Counted from the first letter of the stretch, positions 19,486-29,306 are shown. The stretch: 64,000 nucleotides of DNA from Sapientia aquatica (GCF_004358105.1 NZ_SMYL01000001.1:857977-921976); one strand, 5' to 3'. Notes: generated by a model from the sequence alone, not told the origin. Translations and numbers: made by a program.

Positions 19486-21429
19486 TTAAGACGCTGCCTT
19501 AACCGGCGCGGTTGGAGCCGCTGGCGCAGAGGCCTCAAAGTGCTTGATCACTTTGACCTTACCTTTTTGCTTGAGCAATTCAATGTAAGTGAACAAATCT
19601 TCCGAGCCAGCGACTGCTTGCACTTGCTTGTTGATTTCAGCCGTTCTGCCAGGATCGGCGGCGGCTTGTTGCACTTTATTGATGCGGAAAACTGTGTAGC
19701 CTTGGCCTGGCACTTCAACACCGACGAAAGCCGGTAATTTACGGGTGTCGGCTTTCATCACCGCTTCAAAAGCTGGTTTTGGTAAGCTTGGCGGCTGCAA
19801 ACGTGAAACTACTTTGGCTTCGCTAAATTCTGTTGCATCGACTGGGTTAGCAATCAACGCCGCCAATTTAGTTTCACCGGCTTTTTTGGCCAATTTTTCT
19901 GCTTCAGCAGCCACTACCCGAGCAGTGACCACGTCTTTAACTTCTTCCAGCGGACGTTTGCTCGCCGCTTTGTACTCAACGATATGAGCAGAAATTAACG
20001 TGTTCGTCCCGACTTCCACGGCTTCGGTATTGCGCTTATTTTTGATCGCATCGTCAGAGAACAATGCTTTCAAAAATTTTGGATTCGCCAATAGCGGATT
20101 GGTCGTAGCCAATGGGCTTGGAGTGCGTGTTAAGTGGTCCGCTGATTCAATCGTCAACTTCAACTTCTCTGCCGCCGGCTTCAAGCTGTCCGATTGCTCG
20201 TACACGGTATTGGTAAATGTTTCCGCCAATTCAGCAAATTTCTTAGACGCTTTTTGCTTTTTAATGTCTGTCGCAATTTGCTCTTTAACTTGTTCTAACG
20301 GCTTAACCGTAGCCGCTTTAATCGCCGTTAAATGAATGATGTGGAAACCAAAATCAGACTGAACCAAGCCGCTGATTTCGTCTTGTTTCAAGCTATAAAC
20401 AGCTTCTTCAAACGGTTTGAGCATCATGCCTTTGCCGAAGAAATCCAAATCACCGCCCTGCGCTGCTGAACCTTCATCTTGCGAATACTGCTTGGCGAGT
20501 TGGGCAAAATTGCCTGGCTCTTTGCGCACCAAGGCCAATACTTCTTCGGCTTTAACTTTAGCGGCGGCTTTATCGGCTGGGCTAGCGTCTTTGTTGACCT
20601 TGATCAAAATATGGCTAGCACGACGTTGTTCGTCGGAGGTGTAGTTTTTCAGATTTTGCTCGTAGACCGATTTGATCTCTTCGTCGCTTGCGACCATTTG
20701 TGCTGCAATGGCGTCACCGCTGAGAACCACATAATTGATCGACGCGGTCTCAGGCAAGCTGAATTGCGCTGCATTGGCATCGTAGTAGGCTTTCAACATC
20801 GCGTCAGTTGGCTTTACCTGAGCAGTGAAATCATTTGGTTTAAAACCGATCGCCTGTACTTCACGTTCCTGCGCGGTGATGGCTTCGACTTGGGTAACGA
20901 CAGTTTTAGGAATAAATGCGCTGCCTTCAACGGCGTTGATTAACTGTTGTTGCGCTAAATCTTGACGCAAGCTGGCTTCGTACATTGCCGGCGTCATACC
21001 ACGCGCTGCTAAGGCGTTTTTATAACTTTCGGTATCGAACTTACCGTCAGGTAAAGTGAAGCCAGGAATCGCTGAAATATTTTTGTGTAAAACGCTGTCC
21101 GAAATCATCAAGTTCGCATTTTTCACTTCGGCTTTGATCGCGTGCTGGGAAATCAAATTATCCAATACCGATTGTTTGGCATCTGGCGTGTTGAACATTG
21201 TTTCGTCAAACTGGGCACCGAAACGCTGGCGCATTCTGTCCATTTGATCGCGTAATGCATCATCAAACTCTTGTTGCGTAATATTTTGTCCCGCAACTTT
21301 TGCCAAAGCGACTTCGGCTGGATCGCCGCGCAAGTAGCTTGAAATGCCCACGAGAGCAAAAGATGGAACGATAAATAACAGCAAAATAAACTGCATTAAA
21401 CGCTGGTGCGTACGAACATATTCAAACAT
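19486..21429 (-). CDS. ppiD: Membrane-anchored periplasmic chaperone/isomerase PpiD
   Basis: 647 residues from the ATG at 21429 (MFEYVRTHQRLM). A four-codon GTG-started extension exists but PpiD proteins begin at about this point. One membrane helix (about 12-32), then a SurA-like N-terminal domain, a parvulin domain (about 265-365: RRASHILIKV, GSAAQGGDLDFFGKGMM, SDFGFHIIHLT) and a second degenerate parvulin-like region near the C-terminus. PpiD helps fold secreted outer membrane proteins at the periplasmic face of the Sec translocon. In many relatives it follows hupB and tRNAs directly; here the prp operon separates them. Confidence 0.93.
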   Translation of the reverse strand: MFEYVRTHQRLMQFILLLFIVPSFALVGISSYLRGDPAEVALAKVAGQNITQQEFDDALRDQMDRMRQRFGAQFDETMFNTPDAKQSVLDNLISQHAIKAEVKNANLMISDSVLHKNISAIPGFTLPDGKFDTESYKNALAARGMTPAMYEASLRQDLAQQQLINAVEGSAFIPKTVVTQVEAITAQEREVQAIGFKPNDFTAQVKPTDAMLKAYYDANAAQFSLPETASINYVVLSGDAIAAQMVASDEEIKSVYEQNLKNYTSDEQRRASHILIKVNKDASPADKAAAKVKAEEVLALVRKEPGNFAQLAKQYSQDEGSAAQGGDLDFFGKGMMLKPFEEAVYSLKQDEISGLVQSDFGFHIIHLTAIKAATVKPLEQVKEQIATDIKKQKASKKFAELAETFTNTVYEQSDSLKPAAEKLKLTIESADHLTRTPSPLATTNPLLANPKFLKALFSDDAIKNKRNTEAVEVGTNTLISAHIVEYKAASKRPLEEVKDVVTARVVAAEAEKLAKKAGETKLAALIANPVDATEFSEAKVVSRLQPPSLPKPAFEAVMKADTRKLPAFVGVEVPGQGYTVFRINKVQQAAADPGRTAEINKQVQAVAGSEDLFTYIELLKQKGKVKVIKHFEASAPAAPTAPVKAAS

Positions 21430-21732
21430 GGTGGGGATCACTCATTCACATGCTGGTGGGCGCGTTGGCCGCCACAATCGGTGGCCATTGCATATAAAAA
21501 AAAGGAACTTGCGTTCACTTTTTAAATTTCTGGGCAAATAGGGTTGTGGTTTTAACCACTTTACTTACCGAAAAACCGCTATTTCAACCAATTCTTGTAT
21601 TTTCTTGTATTTATAAGCTGTTGAAATTGTTAAACCTAAGCTATTTCTGTACAGCTATAAACGACCCGCGATTCTAGCAGTGTTTTGAAGACATTGACAA
21701 CCAAACAGCCTAAATTCCTCGTTCGGACGTTG
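21430..21732. other. Intergenic region upstream of ppiD
   Basis: No coding frame of merit. It holds the ppiD promoter region on the minus strand, an inverted repeat GTGGTT-TT-AACCAC at 21546-21559, and AT-rich sequence. No tRNA or known RNA seen. Confidence 0.5.
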
Positions 21733-21767
21733 CTGGGAAATGCAGTAGCAATATTTACATTTCCCAG
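21733..21767. terminator. Hairpin after prpF
   Basis: Perfect 10-bp stem CTGGGAAATG/CATTTCCCAG (21733-21742, 21758-21767, loop 15), starting 15 bases after the prpF stop. No T-run follows, so it may be an RNA-stabilising end rather than a classical terminator. Confidence 0.55.
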
Positions 21768-21781
21768 ACTAGCGGACTTAT

Positions 21782-22993
21782 TTAGAAACTATCAGCGGGA
21801 ACCCGCACCCAGCCTTCCATCAAGACCCGCGCGCTGCGGCTCATGATGGCTTTAGAAACACTCCAAGCGCCCGATGCGGGGTCTTGCAATGCTTCCGCCC
21901 CAACCCGCAAGGTGCCCGAAGGATGTCCAAAGCGCACCGCCTTAATGACTCCGCCACCCGCGGCTAAATTGACCAAGGTGCCGGGAATGGCCGCGGCGGT
22001 TCCAATCGAAACCGCTGCCGTTCCCATCATGGCGTGATGCAATTTGCCCATCGATAAAGCCCGCACTAGCAAGTCGATCTCATTGGCGTTGACTTGCTTG
22101 CCGCTGGAAGACACATAATCCTTAGGCTTAGCGACGAAGGCCACTTTGGGCGTATGTTGACGCTTTGCGGCTTCGTCCAAATGCTTGATCAAGCCCATGC
22201 GTAATGCGCCATGTGCGCGAATTGTTTCAAATTTGGCCAAAGCCGCCGCGTCGCTATTAATGGCCTCCTGCAGTTCAGTGCCGGTGTAACCAAGATCTTC
22301 GGCATTGATAAAAATGGTGGGAATGCCTGCATTAATCATGGTGGCCTTAAACACGCCAACGCCGGGCACGTCGAGTTGATCGACCACATTCCCAGTTGGG
22401 AACATCGAACCACCGGCATCGCTACCCTCCTCGTCAGCCGCTGGGTCTAGAAATTCCAATTGGACTTCCGCGGCGGGAAATGTGACGCCGTCTAATTCAA
22501 AGTCGCCCGTTTCTTGAACCTGACCGTTAGTGATTGGAACATGCGCAATAATGGTTTTGCTGATATTGACCTGCCAAATCCGCACCACCGCAACACCGTT
22601 ATCTTTGCCATCTAATAGCTTTTTGGCGTCCAGCAAGCAGCTAGAAATCGCGAACGAGCCAACTGCTGCCGACAAGTTGCCGCAATTGCCGCTCCAATCA
22701 ACAAAGGCTTTGTCGATCGCGACTTGACCGAATAAGTAATCAACATCGTGATCCGGCTTGCTGCTGGCAGACAGAATCACGGTTTTGCTGGTGCTGGAGG
22801 TCGCACCTCCCATGCCATCAATTTGTTTGCCATAGGGATCGGGGCTACCAATGACACGCAATAACAAGGCGTCACGCGCTGCTCCGGGCGTTTGGGCTGA
22901 GGCCGGTAAATCCTGCAGGCGAAAGAACACGCCTTTGCTGGTGCCGCCGCGCATATAGGTGGCGGGAACTTTAATTTGGGGAACCGTGGACAT
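21782..22993 (-). CDS. prpF: 2-methylaconitate cis-trans isomerase PrpF
   Basis: 403 residues from the ATG at 22993, which has AGGAG eight bases upstream; a seven-codon extension starts at TTG and is rejected. Landmarks of PrpF are PATYMRGGTSKGVFF, IDGMGGATSSTSKT, WSGNCGNLSAAVG, MINAGIPTIF and HHAMMGTAAVSIGTAAAIPGT. The Cys in GNCGN fits the diaminopimelate-epimerase-like fold. It isomerises the 2-methylaconitate made by AcnD. It is the last gene of the prpB-prpC-acnD-prpF operon, about 107 bases after acnD. Confidence 0.95.
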   Translation of the reverse strand: MSTVPQIKVPATYMRGGTSKGVFFRLQDLPASAQTPGAARDALLLRVIGSPDPYGKQIDGMGGATSSTSKTVILSASSKPDHDVDYLFGQVAIDKAFVDWSGNCGNLSAAVGSFAISSCLLDAKKLLDGKDNGVAVVRIWQVNISKTIIAHVPITNGQVQETGDFELDGVTFPAAEVQLEFLDPAADEEGSDAGGSMFPTGNVVDQLDVPGVGVFKATMINAGIPTIFINAEDLGYTGTELQEAINSDAAALAKFETIRAHGALRMGLIKHLDEAAKRQHTPKVAFVAKPKDYVSSSGKQVNANEIDLLVRALSMGKLHHAMMGTAAVSIGTAAAIPGTLVNLAAGGGVIKAVRFGHPSGTLRVGAEALQDPASGAWSVSKAIMSRSARVLMEGWVRVPADSF

Positions 22994-23099
22994 AGTAATT
23001 ACTCCTGAATTCAAACTTACATCGAATGCGACGAACGTAATGGAAAACTGGCTGGTAAAACTTCACCAGCCAGTTTTGATGCATAAACAATCGCTGCAA

Positions 23100-25694
23100 T
23101 TAAGCTGCTTTAGTCGATTCTAAAAAATCCTGCGCGAAGCGTTGCAACACCCCGCCAGCTTCATAAATCGAGACTTCTTCGGCAGTATCCAAACGGCATG
23201 TCATCGGCACTTCTAATCGTTCGCCATTGCGACGATGGATGACCAAAGTCAGTGTCGTGCGTGGTTTGCGTTCACCAATCACGTCATACGTTTCTGTGCC
23301 ATCTAAACCGAGAGTTAGCCGATTGGTGCCAGCTTTAAATTCCAAAGGCAACACGCCCATGCCGACTAAGTTGGTGCGGTGAATCCGTTCAAAACCTTCC
23401 GCCGCAATCGCTTCGACCCCTGCCAAACGGACGCCTTTAGCGGCCCAATCACGCGACGAGCCTTGGCCATAATCTGCACCAGCAACAATGATTAATGGCT
23501 GTTTGCGTTCCATGTAGGTTTCAATCGCTTCCCACATGCGCGTAACTTTGCCTTCTGGCTCAATGCGCGCTAACGAGCCGGCTTTGACTTTACCGTTCTC
23601 AAGCACCATTTCATTTTTCAAGGTTGGATTGGCGAAGGTCGCACGTTGCGCAGTCAAGTGATCGCCGCGGTGGGTGGCATACGAATTGAAGTCCTCTTCC
23701 GGCAAACCCATTTTGGCTAAATATTCGCCCGCCGCGCTGTCCAACATAATCGCGTTTGAGGGCGACAAATGATCGGTCGTAATGTTGTCACCCAAAAGCG
23801 CCAACGGACGCATGCCAGTTAATGAACGTGCGCCAGCCAAAGCGCCTTCCCAATACGGTGGACGGCGAATATAAGTCGTTTGTGGACGCCAATCGTAGAG
23901 CGGGCTGACCGAAATACCGTCGTCCGCTTGTTTCGCAAACATCGGGATGTACACTTTGCGGAACTGCTCAGGTTTAACGCTGGAAGCAATAATCGCATCG
24001 ACTTCAGCATCGCTAGGCCAGATATCTTTTAACGTCACTGGCTTGCCATCTTTATCGATGCCCAAAACATCTTTTTCAATATCAAAACGAATCGTTCCAG
24101 CAATCGCGTAAGCCACAACCAATGGCGGCGAGGCCAAGAAAGCTTGTTTGGCGTAAGGATGAATCCGTCCGTCAAAATTGCGGTTGCCCGATAACACCGC
24201 GGTCGCGTATAAATCACGCGCAATGACTTCTTCTTGAATCACTGGATCAAGCGCGCCGCTCATGCCGTTGCATGACGTGCAGGCATAGGCCACCACGCCA
24301 AAGCCGAGTTGCTCCAATTCGGACAACAAGTTGGCTTCTTCCAAATATAACGAGACTGTTTTGGAGCCAGGCGCTAACGAGCTTTTTACCCAAGGCTTGC
24401 GGGTTAAACCACGGGCATTGGCGTTACGTGCAATTAAGCCAGCAGCAATCATATTGCGCGGATTATTGGTGTTGGTGCAACTGGTGATCGCGGCAATGAT
24501 GACTGCGCCGTCGGGCATTTTTCCGGCTTCATTCTCGACTACGCCGCTGATGCCACGCTCGGCTAATTCGGATGTTGGAACGCGGTTGTGCGGATTGGAC
24601 GGGCCGGCAATATTTCTTACCACACTGGATAAATCGAATTTCAATACACGCGGGTATTCGGCTTTGGCTAGGCTATCAGCCCACAAGCCGGTTTGTTTGG
24701 CGTAGATCTCGACCAAATTCACCAAGTCATCGTCGCGTCCAGTCAGTTTTAAATATTTGATCGTTTGCTGATCGATGTAAAACATCGCTGCGGTTGCGCC
24801 AAATTCGGGTGCCATATTGGAAATCGTCGCGCGGTCACCTAGCGTTAAATTGCTGGCACCTTCACCAAAAAATTCCAAATACGACGACACCACTTTTTGC
24901 TTACGTAAGAATTCCGTGAGCGCCAAAACAGTGTCAGTCGCCGTAATACCTTCTTGCGGCTTACCGGTTAATTCCACGCCAATAATATCGGGCAAGCGCA
25001 TCCATGAGGCGCGGCCTAACATAACGCTTTCCGCTTCCAATCCACCAACGCCAATTGCAATTACGCCCAACGCATCGACCATCGGCGTATGACTATCTGT
25101 ACCGACCAAAGTATCGGGATACGCCACGCCATCTTGTACTTGAATCACGGGCGACATGCGTTCCAGATTAATCTGATGCAAAATCCCATTCCCCGGCGGT
25201 ATCACGTCCACGTTCTTAAACGCTTTTTTGGTCCAGTTGATGAAATCAAAACGGTCTTCATTGCGACGATCTTCGATGGCGCGATTTTTATTGAACGCAT
25301 CCGGATCAAAGCCGCCACATTCCACCGCTAAGGAATGATCAACCACCAATTGCGTTGGCACGACTGGATTGACCAACGCGGGATCACCGCCTTGCAAGGC
25401 GATCGCATCGCGCAAACCAGCCAAATCAACCAAGGCGGTTTGACCCAAAATATCGTGGCAAACCACGCGCGCTGGGAACCAAGGGAAATCCAATTCCTGC
25501 TTGCGCTCGATTAATTGTTTTAGCGAATCGGTCAAGGTCGCGGGGTCGCAACGGCGCACTAAGTTTTCGGCCAAAACGCGCGAGGTATAGGGCAGTTTTT
25601 CATACGCACCAGCTTCAATCGCATCGACCGCAGAGCGTGTGTCGAAGTAATCTAATTGGGTGCCGGGTAGAGCTTTTCGATGTGCAGTATTCAT
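23100..25694 (-). CDS. acnD: Fe/S-dependent 2-methylisocitrate dehydratase AcnD
   Basis: 864 residues. The N-terminus ALPGTQLDYFDTRSAVDAIEAG (in two parts) is that of AcnD rather than AcnA. The [4Fe-4S] ligands are in AAITSCTNTNNP and ACTSCNGMSG. The swivel domain carries GADYGQGSSRDWAAKG and AAEGFERIHRTNLVGMGVLPL. It dehydrates 2-methylcitrate to 2-methyl-trans-aconitate, which needs PrpF next door. Its presence with PrpF shows the non-PrpD version of the methylcitrate cycle. Confidence 0.95.
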   Translation of the reverse strand: MNTAHRKALPGTQLDYFDTRSAVDAIEAGAYEKLPYTSRVLAENLVRRCDPATLTDSLKQLIERKQELDFPWFPARVVCHDILGQTALVDLAGLRDAIALQGGDPALVNPVVPTQLVVDHSLAVECGGFDPDAFNKNRAIEDRRNEDRFDFINWTKKAFKNVDVIPPGNGILHQINLERMSPVIQVQDGVAYPDTLVGTDSHTPMVDALGVIAIGVGGLEAESVMLGRASWMRLPDIIGVELTGKPQEGITATDTVLALTEFLRKQKVVSSYLEFFGEGASNLTLGDRATISNMAPEFGATAAMFYIDQQTIKYLKLTGRDDDLVNLVEIYAKQTGLWADSLAKAEYPRVLKFDLSSVVRNIAGPSNPHNRVPTSELAERGISGVVENEAGKMPDGAVIIAAITSCTNTNNPRNMIAAGLIARNANARGLTRKPWVKSSLAPGSKTVSLYLEEANLLSELEQLGFGVVAYACTSCNGMSGALDPVIQEEVIARDLYATAVLSGNRNFDGRIHPYAKQAFLASPPLVVAYAIAGTIRFDIEKDVLGIDKDGKPVTLKDIWPSDAEVDAIIASSVKPEQFRKVYIPMFAKQADDGISVSPLYDWRPQTTYIRRPPYWEGALAGARSLTGMRPLALLGDNITTDHLSPSNAIMLDSAAGEYLAKMGLPEEDFNSYATHRGDHLTAQRATFANPTLKNEMVLENGKVKAGSLARIEPEGKVTRMWEAIETYMERKQPLIIVAGADYGQGSSRDWAAKGVRLAGVEAIAAEGFERIHRTNLVGMGVLPLEFKAGTNRLTLGLDGTETYDVIGERKPRTTLTLVIHRRNGERLEVPMTCRLDTAEEVSIYEAGGVLQRFAQDFLESTKAA

Positions 25695-25784
25695 AGCGCA
25701 ATCTACATAAATGAGAGTGATTTTTGGCTCAACGACACTTATTACCGCCGAGCCAAAGAATAAGAAATGACGATCAAGGACGAG

Positions 25785-26948
25785 TTACTTACGATCTTTG
25801 ATGGGCACAAACGCCAAATCTTCTGGGCCAACGTAGTTCGCGCTCGGGCGAATGATTTTGTTATCGATACGCTGTTCGATAATGTGCGCGGCCCAGCCAG
25901 AAGTGCGTGCGATCACAAACAACGGCGTAAACATTGCTGTCGGCACGCCCATCATGTGATACGAAACGGCGGAAAACCAGTCCAAGTTAGGGAACATTTT
26001 CTTCGCATCCCACATGACTGTTTCTAAGCGTTCGGCAATATCAAACATCTTGGTGGAACCCGCTTGTTGCGATAATTCGCGCGCCACTTCTTTAATCACT
26101 TTGTTGCGCGGATCGGAAATCGTATAGACCGGATGTCCAAAACCAATCACCACTTCTTTGTTCTCCACGCGCTTCTTGATATCGGCTTCCGCTTCGTCTT
26201 GGTTGTCGTAACGTTTTTGAATTTCAAATGCGACTTCATTAGCGCCACCATGTTTTGGCCCACGCAATGCGCCAATCGCGCCGGCAATCGCGGAATGCAT
26301 GTCTGAGCCAGTTCCGGCGATCACGCGACCGGTAAAGGTGGAAGCATTAAATTCGTGTTCAGCATACAAAATCAACGAAGTATGCATCGCAGAGACCCAC
26401 TCAGCCGACGGTACCGTTCCATGCAATAAATGCAGGAAATGTCCGCCTATCGAATCATCCGAAGTCTCAACGTCAATGCGGCGACCGTTGTGGCTGAAGT
26501 GGTACCAGTACAGCAACATCGAACCAAAAGAAGCCATTAACTGATCGGCGATATCCCGTGCGCCCGGTAAATTGTGATCGTCTTTTTCTGGCAATGTGCA
26601 GCCCAATACAGAAACCCCGGTGCGCATCACATCCATAGGATGAGCTGATGCTGGCAGGGTTTCTAGAGCAGCTTTTAAATTGGCTGGCAAGCCGCGTAAC
26701 GCTTTTAGTTTGGCTTTGTAGGCGGTCAATTCTGCTTGATTTGGTAACTTGCCGTGCACCAGCAAGTGCGCGATTTCTTCAAATTCGCAAGTCGTTGCCA
26801 CATCCAAAATATCGTAGCCGCGATAATGTAAATCGTTACCTGTTTTACCTACTGTACATAACGCTGTATTACCCGCGGTAACGCCAGATAATGCGACGGA
26901 TTTTTTAGGTTTGAAAGCTGGCGCGGTGTCGGTGGTTTTATCGGTCAT
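25785..26948 (-). CDS. prpC: 2-methylcitrate synthase PrpC
   Basis: 387 residues of the citrate synthase fold. [20 protein letters not shown] and [10 protein letters not shown] at the start are typical of PrpC. Catalytic residues are in [26 protein letters not shown] and [13 protein letters not shown]. It condenses propionyl-CoA with oxaloacetate. AAGGACT precedes the ATG. The gene follows prpB by 64 bases and precedes acnD by about 90. Confidence 0.96.
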   Translation of the reverse strand: MTDKTTDTAPAFKPKKSVALSGVTAGNTALCTVGKTGNDLHYRGYDILDVATTCEFEEIAHLLVHGKLPNQAELTAYKAKLKALRGLPANLKAALETLPASAHPMDVMRTGVSVLGCTLPEKDDHNLPGARDIADQLMASFGSMLLYWYHFSHNGRRIDVETSDDSIGGHFLHLLHGTVPSAEWVSAMHTSLILYAEHEFNASTFTGRVIAGTGSDMHSAIAGAIGALRGPKHGGANEVAFEIQKRYDNQDEAEADIKKRVENKEVVIGFGHPVYTISDPRNKVIKEVARELSQQAGSTKMFDIAERLETVMWDAKKMFPNLDWFSAVSYHMMGVPTAMFTPLFVIARTSGWAAHIIEQRIDNKIIRPSANYVGPEDLAFVPIKDRK

Positions 26949-27012
26949 TTTTAGTCCTTAAATAGCGATTTGCTTAATGAGATGTCAAAAATAGTGTGCG
27001 GAAAGCGGTCAG

Positions 27013-27903
27013 TTATTTTGTCTTTTGCTGCAAAAATAGAGCATCCAATTTTTGCTCAAACGAGTGGTAATTAATACGCTCGTACAATTCCATCCGTGTT
27101 TGCATGGTATCGACGACATTTTTTTGCGTGCCATCATGACGGATCGCGTTGTAGACGTTTTCAGCCGCTTTATTCATCGCGCGGAAGGCGGACAATGGAT
27201 ACAAAACGATTCCCACGCCAACCGACTTTAATTCTTCTACGGTATATAACGGAGTCGCACCAAATTCGGTAATGTTGGCCAAGATCGGCACTTGCAATTT
27301 ATCGGCAAAAGTACGGTACATCGGCAATTCAGTAATCGCCTCTGGGAAAACCATGTCCGCGCCAGCCTCGACGTAGGCGTGAGCACGTTCTAGAGCGCGC
27401 TCCAATCCTTCATTCGCCAAAGCGTCAGTGCGCGCCATAATGACAAAGTTAGAATCGGTGCGCGCATCCACGGCAGCTTTAATCCGATCCACCATTTCTT
27501 GTTGAGTTACGATCTCTTTGCCAGGACGATGACCGCAACGCTTTGCGCCGACTTGATCTTCAATATGCATTGCCGCCGCACCAAATTTGATCATGGACTT
27601 AACAGTGCGCGCCACATTAAAAGCGGACGCGCCAAAGCCTGTGTCCACGTCCACCAATAAAGGCAGATCGCAAACATCGGTAATGCGTCGAACATCCGTC
27701 AACACGTCATCCAAATTAGAAATACCCAAATCCGGCAAGCCGAGTGAACCCGCAGCCACACCGCCGCCCGACAAATAGATCGCTTTAAAACCAGCTCGCT
27801 TAGCTAACAAGGCATGATTAGCATTAATCGCACCAACGACTTGTAATGGCGATTCTTCTTGAATCGCTTTGCGAAAGGCCGCACCAGCAGAATAGTGACT
27901 CAT
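27013..27903 (-). CDS. prpB: 2-methylisocitrate lyase PrpB
   Basis: 296 residues of the isocitrate lyase/PEP mutase family: [33 protein letters not shown], the active-site loop [30 protein letters not shown] and [11 protein letters not shown]. It cleaves 2-methylisocitrate to pyruvate and succinate. AAGGAG lies six bases before the ATG. It is the first gene of the propionate operon; no prpR regulator lies next to it, unlike in many relatives. Confidence 0.96.
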   Translation of the reverse strand: MSHYSAGAAFRKAIQEESPLQVVGAINANHALLAKRAGFKAIYLSGGGVAAGSLGLPDLGISNLDDVLTDVRRITDVCDLPLLVDVDTGFGASAFNVARTVKSMIKFGAAAMHIEDQVGAKRCGHRPGKEIVTQQEMVDRIKAAVDARTDSNFVIMARTDALANEGLERALERAHAYVEAGADMVFPEAITELPMYRTFADKLQVPILANITEFGATPLYTVEELKSVGVGIVLYPLSAFRAMNKAAENVYNAIRHDGTQKNVVDTMQTRMELYERINYHSFEQKLDALFLQQKTK

Positions 27904-28260
27904 TGATTACTCCTTCAGGATGGAAAACGTTGCCACAGCAATAGCAAGCGTCATGCCAGTTTGCAACAACACTGGCTTGTTCCAATAGAATCAACGGCTT
28001 AATTCACTTTTACGTATCAAACGGACGTTAGGACGAATGACGATGGTTCAGATTGCTCCGCAAACCGTTGCAAGTGAACAGGCATGAAACAAGTTGAAAC
28101 AGAAAGAAATGGTTGGCAAATAACAGAAACTTGGTGAAGGCACGTTCAACGATTAGTCGGAATTGAGAGTAATTCAGAGGATTGAGCGTAAGTTACTCTC
28201 TGGGATGGGATATCCGGTGCCTGCGAAAAATCTACTTTGATTTGCATGCTGTAAGCTACT
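27904..28260. other. prpB upstream region
   Basis: About 357 bases without a gene. An inverted repeat GCCAGT/ACTGGC (27955-27960, 27971-27976, loop 10) lies 52 bases before prpB and could be an operator or leader hairpin. No prpR gene and no clear sigma-54 site were seen. Confidence 0.5.
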
Positions 28261-28364
28261 GACTCGCTCGCAGGCGAAGCGCTTTGATCGCCACCGAAAT
28301 CAGCTCAGGTGGATTTCTCCACACCTTGAAATAAAAATGCCTGCTTGCGCGGGCATTTTGTATT
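28261..28364 (-). repeat. Tandem repeat unit 3 (diverged, incomplete)
   Basis: Aligned at exact offset of 146 bases to unit 2. The first ~30 bases are diverged, then the match is close. It carries a copy of the terminator at 28334-28359 with one mismatch in the stem. On the minus strand it is the distal end of the array. Confidence 0.8.
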
Positions 28365-28510
28365 TTGGCGGAGTGGACGGGACTCGCCTACAGGCTGCAG
28401 GCCGCCGATTCGCACACAGGCGAATCGCTTCGATTCCCACCGAAATCAGCTCAGGTGGATTTCTCCACCCCTTGAAATAAAAATGCCCGCTTGCGCGGGC
28501 ATTTTGTATT
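28365..28510 (-). repeat. Tandem repeat unit 2 (146 bp) with tRNA-Asp 3' end
   Basis: Near-identical to unit 1. Contains a copy of the last 21 bases of tRNA-Asp (28366-28386), including CCA, and a terminator copy (28480-28505). Also carries CGATTCGC/GCGAATCG inverted repeats at about 28406-28427. Confidence 0.92.
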
Positions 28511-28656
28511 TTGGCGGAGTGGACGGGACTCGCCTACAGGCTGCAGGCCGCCGATTCGCACACAGGCGAATCGCTTCGATTCCCGCCGAAATCCACGCAG
28601 GTGGATTTCTGCACACCTCGAAATAAAAATGCCCGCTTGCGCGGGCATTTTGTATT
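28511..28656 (-). repeat. Tandem repeat unit 1 (146 bp) next to tRNA-Asp
   Basis: Lies directly downstream of tRNA-Asp. Contains a copy of the tRNA 3' end (28512-28532), a terminator (28626-28651), CGATTCGC/GCGAATCG arms and a GAAATCCAC/GTGGATTTC hairpin (about 28588-28609). The layout resembles the E. coli tyrT/rtT repeats, which also carry a short copy of the tRNA 3' end. Confidence 0.92.
28626..28651 (-). terminator. Terminator of tRNA-Asp, repeated in each tandem unit
   Basis: AAAATGCCCGC/GCGGGCATTTT stem with loop GCAA on the minus strand, followed by TTATTTC. Copies lie exactly 146 and 292 bases further on. Confidence 0.85.
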
Positions 28657-28657
28657 T

Positions 28658-28734
28658 TGGCGGAGTGGACGGGACTCGAACCCGCGACCCCCGGCGTGAC
28701 AGGCCGGTATTCTAACCAACTGAACTACCACTCC
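28658..28734 (-). tRNA. tRNA-Asp (GTC)
   Basis: 77 bases on the minus strand. Acceptor stem GGAGTGG/CCACTCC, discriminator G, CCA encoded; anticodon loop CTGTCAC gives GTC. The T-arm GCGGGTTCGAGTCCCGT is normal. Its last 21 bases are duplicated twice downstream. It follows tRNA-Val by 29 bases and the two are likely co-transcribed with or behind hupB. Confidence 0.97.
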
Positions 28735-28763
28735 TGTATCGAGTATGCAATTTTTCGTTTAAC

Positions 28764-28839
28764 TGGTGGGTGCTGAGAGGCTCGAACTCCCGACCTACGC
28801 CTTGTAAGGGCGCCGCTCTACCAACTGAGCTAAGCACCC
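28764..28839 (-). tRNA. tRNA-Val (TAC)
   Basis: 76 bases on the minus strand. Acceptor GGGTGCT/AGCACCC, anticodon loop CTTACAA gives TAC, T-arm with GTTCGAGC, CCA encoded. It lies 29 bases downstream of the hupB stop codon, the usual order in this group. Confidence 0.97.
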
Positions 28840-28868
28840 AATCAAACTACTAAAATGCAACAAGGGCA

Positions 28869-29141
28869 TTAGTTTACCGCATCTTTCAAACCTTTGCCAG
28901 GTTTAAATTTAGGAACTTTTGCAGATTTAATCTTGATTGCTTCGCCAGTACGTGGATTACGGCCTACGCGAGCGGCACGTTTTCCAACTGAGAAAGTACC
29001 AAAACCAACTAAGGTTACAGTGCCATTTTTTTTCAACGTTACTTTAACTGCGCCAATGACTGCATCTAAAGAACGGGTTGCAGCAGCTTTAGAGATATCT
29101 GCAGTTTTAGCAATGTGTTCGATCAATTCGGTTTTATTCAC
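28869..29141 (-). CDS. hupB: DNA-binding protein HU-beta
   Basis: 90 residues, the size of [21 protein letters not shown] opens the helical dimer body, and [21 protein letters not shown] gives the DNA-binding arm with the conserved [16 protein letters not shown] closes it. HU bends and compacts DNA in the nucleoid. A consensus-like promoter lies about 137 bases upstream. hupB is normally next to lon on one side; here purT is divergent instead. Confidence 0.97.
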   Translation of the reverse strand: MNKTELIEHIAKTADISKAAATRSLDAVIGAVKVTLKKNGTVTLVGFGTFSVGKRAARVGRNPRTGEAIKIKSAKVPKFKPGKGLKDAVN

Positions 29142-29277
29142 TTACATCCCCTAGCAAAAGTTAATTACAGTGTCGATGCCTGTCTAATCGATCTAGGCAC
29201 CGCCTCTCATCATATTAATTTGGATTTTTTTTCGTTTTCACTATTTTCCACCGTGACAGCAGAAAATCAGCCTTCGT

Positions 29278-29306
29278 ATTAAACAAGCCCTAAAGCACAG
29301 TGTCAA
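29278..29306 (-). promoter_or_regulatory. Probable sigma-70 promoter of hupB
   Basis: On the minus strand TTGACA (29306-29301), 17-base spacer, TTTAAT (29283-29278), five of six matches at -10. It leaves a leader of roughly 130 bases before hupB. Confidence 0.65.

Noticed and set aside
28261..28678. CRISPR array
   Set aside because: The units are contiguous 146-bp copies with no spacers of changing sequence and no cas genes.
28345..28731. Overlapping frames on both strands with repeated peptides (for example ACAGILYFGGVDGTR)
   Set aside because: They read through the tRNA-Asp gene and its tandem repeats; the repeated peptide is a translation of terminator plus tRNA end, a known artefact.
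19486..29141. Genomic island with integrase
   Set aside because: No integrase, transposase or phage gene is present, so only a hypothesis of past insertion is kept.
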